Shown: piece by piece, positions 51,013-51,551 of the stretch | How the letters are laid out: the number at the start of each line of letters is the position of its first letter | Numbering within the stretch: position 1 is the stretch's first letter | The notes under the pieces: generated by a model | Database searches by the model: none | What the model was told of the DNA's origin: nothing | Seen by the model: only the letters and a program-made list of their open reading frames with translations | Assembly: GCF_003480435.1 (NCBI RefSeq) | Contig: NZ_QUJB01000019.1 | Location: forward strand, 338 to 51,888 | From: Clostridium sp. AM30-24 | Lineage (GTDB): Bacteria; Bacillota; Clostridia; Lachnospirales; Lachnospiraceae | DNA: 51,551 nt | Reading direction: 5' to 3' | Position numbers and translations under genes: made by a program

Positions 51013-51458
51013 GTCAGAATGTGATGTCCGTTATCGCGGCATTTTTCGGATCTCTTGGCTTTTCCATTATTTACAACATCCGGGGACAGAGACTCTGGAT
51101 CCCGTCCATCGGCGGCGCTGTTTTCTGGGCCGTGTATCTGGCGTTTCTGCATTTTGTGGACAATGAATATCTGGGATTTTTCGTGGTTGCGATTTTGATC
51201 ACGATCTACTCGGAGATCTGGGCGAGGATTTTAAAGACTCCGGCGACGACGATCCTGATGCCGACGGTCATCCCACTGATTCCGGGAGGTTCGCTGTACT
51301 ATGCGATGGATGCGGCGCTTCGCCATGATGCACCGGAGTTCATCCTGAAGGCCCAGAAGGCCATCGGGCTTGCGGTTGCGCTTGCGGCCGGAATCATGAT
51401 CGTGACGTCGTTAAGACGGCCGATCGAGGCAGTGGTGCATGTTATAAAAAGAAAATGA
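51009..51458 (+). CDS. Threonine/serine exporter, ThrE C-terminal (DUF3815) subunit
   Basis: A 149-residue membrane protein with about four to five helices. Family features are RGQRLWIPSIGGAVFW and the LKTPATTILMPTVIPLIPGG region. The ATG at 51009 overlaps the previous gene's TGA and has GGAGG upstream; a longer in-frame reading from 50958 is not needed. It works with the preceding protein. Confidence 0.88.
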   Translation: MSQNVMSVIAAFFGSLGFSIIYNIRGQRLWIPSIGGAVFWAVYLAFLHFVDNEYLGFFVVAILITIYSEIWARILKTPATTILMPTVIPLIPGGSLYYAMDAALRHDAPEFILKAQKAIGLAVALAAGIMIVTSLRRPIEAVVHVIKRK

Positions 51459-51510
51459 TTGATTGTGTTACACGATCTTCGGAAAAAGAAAATAGCCGCC
51501 ACTACCCCAA

Positions 51511-51551
51511 TTGAACTGCACCCCATTTGTTAGACAGTATGGTATACTATC
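51511..51551. mobile_element. Start of an IS3-like element (inverted repeat only)
   Basis: TGAACTGCACCCCATTTGTT followed by AGACA resembles the terminal inverted repeat of IS3-group elements (TG...CACCCC...GTTxGACA). The window ends 16 bases later, so no transposase can be seen. Confidence 0.5.

Overview
The window looks like a gut Firmicute of the family Lachnospiraceae (Clostridia). The grounds are a [FeFe] hydrogenase, a giant 2-hydroxyacyl-CoA dehydratase activase, a glycine riboswitch on an AGCS symporter, a SpoIIM-like sporulation gene beside nudix and xerD genes, Bacillus-type LexA and Pho boxes, strong AGGAGG ribosome sites, and a Tn1549-type integrative element. No rRNA, tRNA or CRISPR array was seen.

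Positions 1 to about 14.65 kb are a decayed Tn1549-like integrative conjugative element (ICE), nearly all on the minus strand: RepA/DUF6017, DUF5348, PcfB, VirD4, a small basic protein and Maff2. Maff2 breaks off mid-protein, so the rest of the transfer module (TrbL, VirB4 and so on) is missing and an ECF sigma/anti-sigma pair follows it. An 8,459-bp mobilizable element (IME, 3464-11922) lies inside virD4, between its Walker A and Walker B motifs. The IME carries a large serine recombinase, TnpV, TnpW, a primase-helicase, a MobQ-type relaxase with an RSF1010-like oriT, a DUF3847 protein, two hypothetical genes and a tiny membrane-peptide gene on the opposite strand.

Positions 15-42 kb are core chromosome: a substrate-binding lipoprotein with an attenuator leader; a [FeFe] hydrogenase converging on the dehydratase activase; pseudo-rhomboid, pyk and lysA; an intracellular subtilase; a phosphate module (Pho box, NptA, PhoB/PhoR); a glycine riboswitch with an AGCS transporter; recA (LexA box), recX and rny; then proC, nudix, spoIIM-like and xerD. 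Four copies of a roughly 133-bp MITE, with GTAA-starting inverted ends and 8-bp target duplications, are scattered from 14.7 to 30.5 kb.

Positions 42-51.5 kb are an accessory, partly AT-rich region. It starts with wrecked gltB/gltD remnants. Next come divergent XRE and WYL regulators, the latter leading a three-gene operon without a recognised function: an HNH-like nuclease with a glycine zipper, a helical protein, and a ferredoxin-helical fusion. After this are an Rpn-family nuclease, a truncated DUF4143 gene joined to an IS200/IS605 tnpB tail with its omega-RNA-like end, the two-gene ThrE exporter, and the start of an IS3-like element. The WYL-led operon is the best candidate here for an undescribed system.
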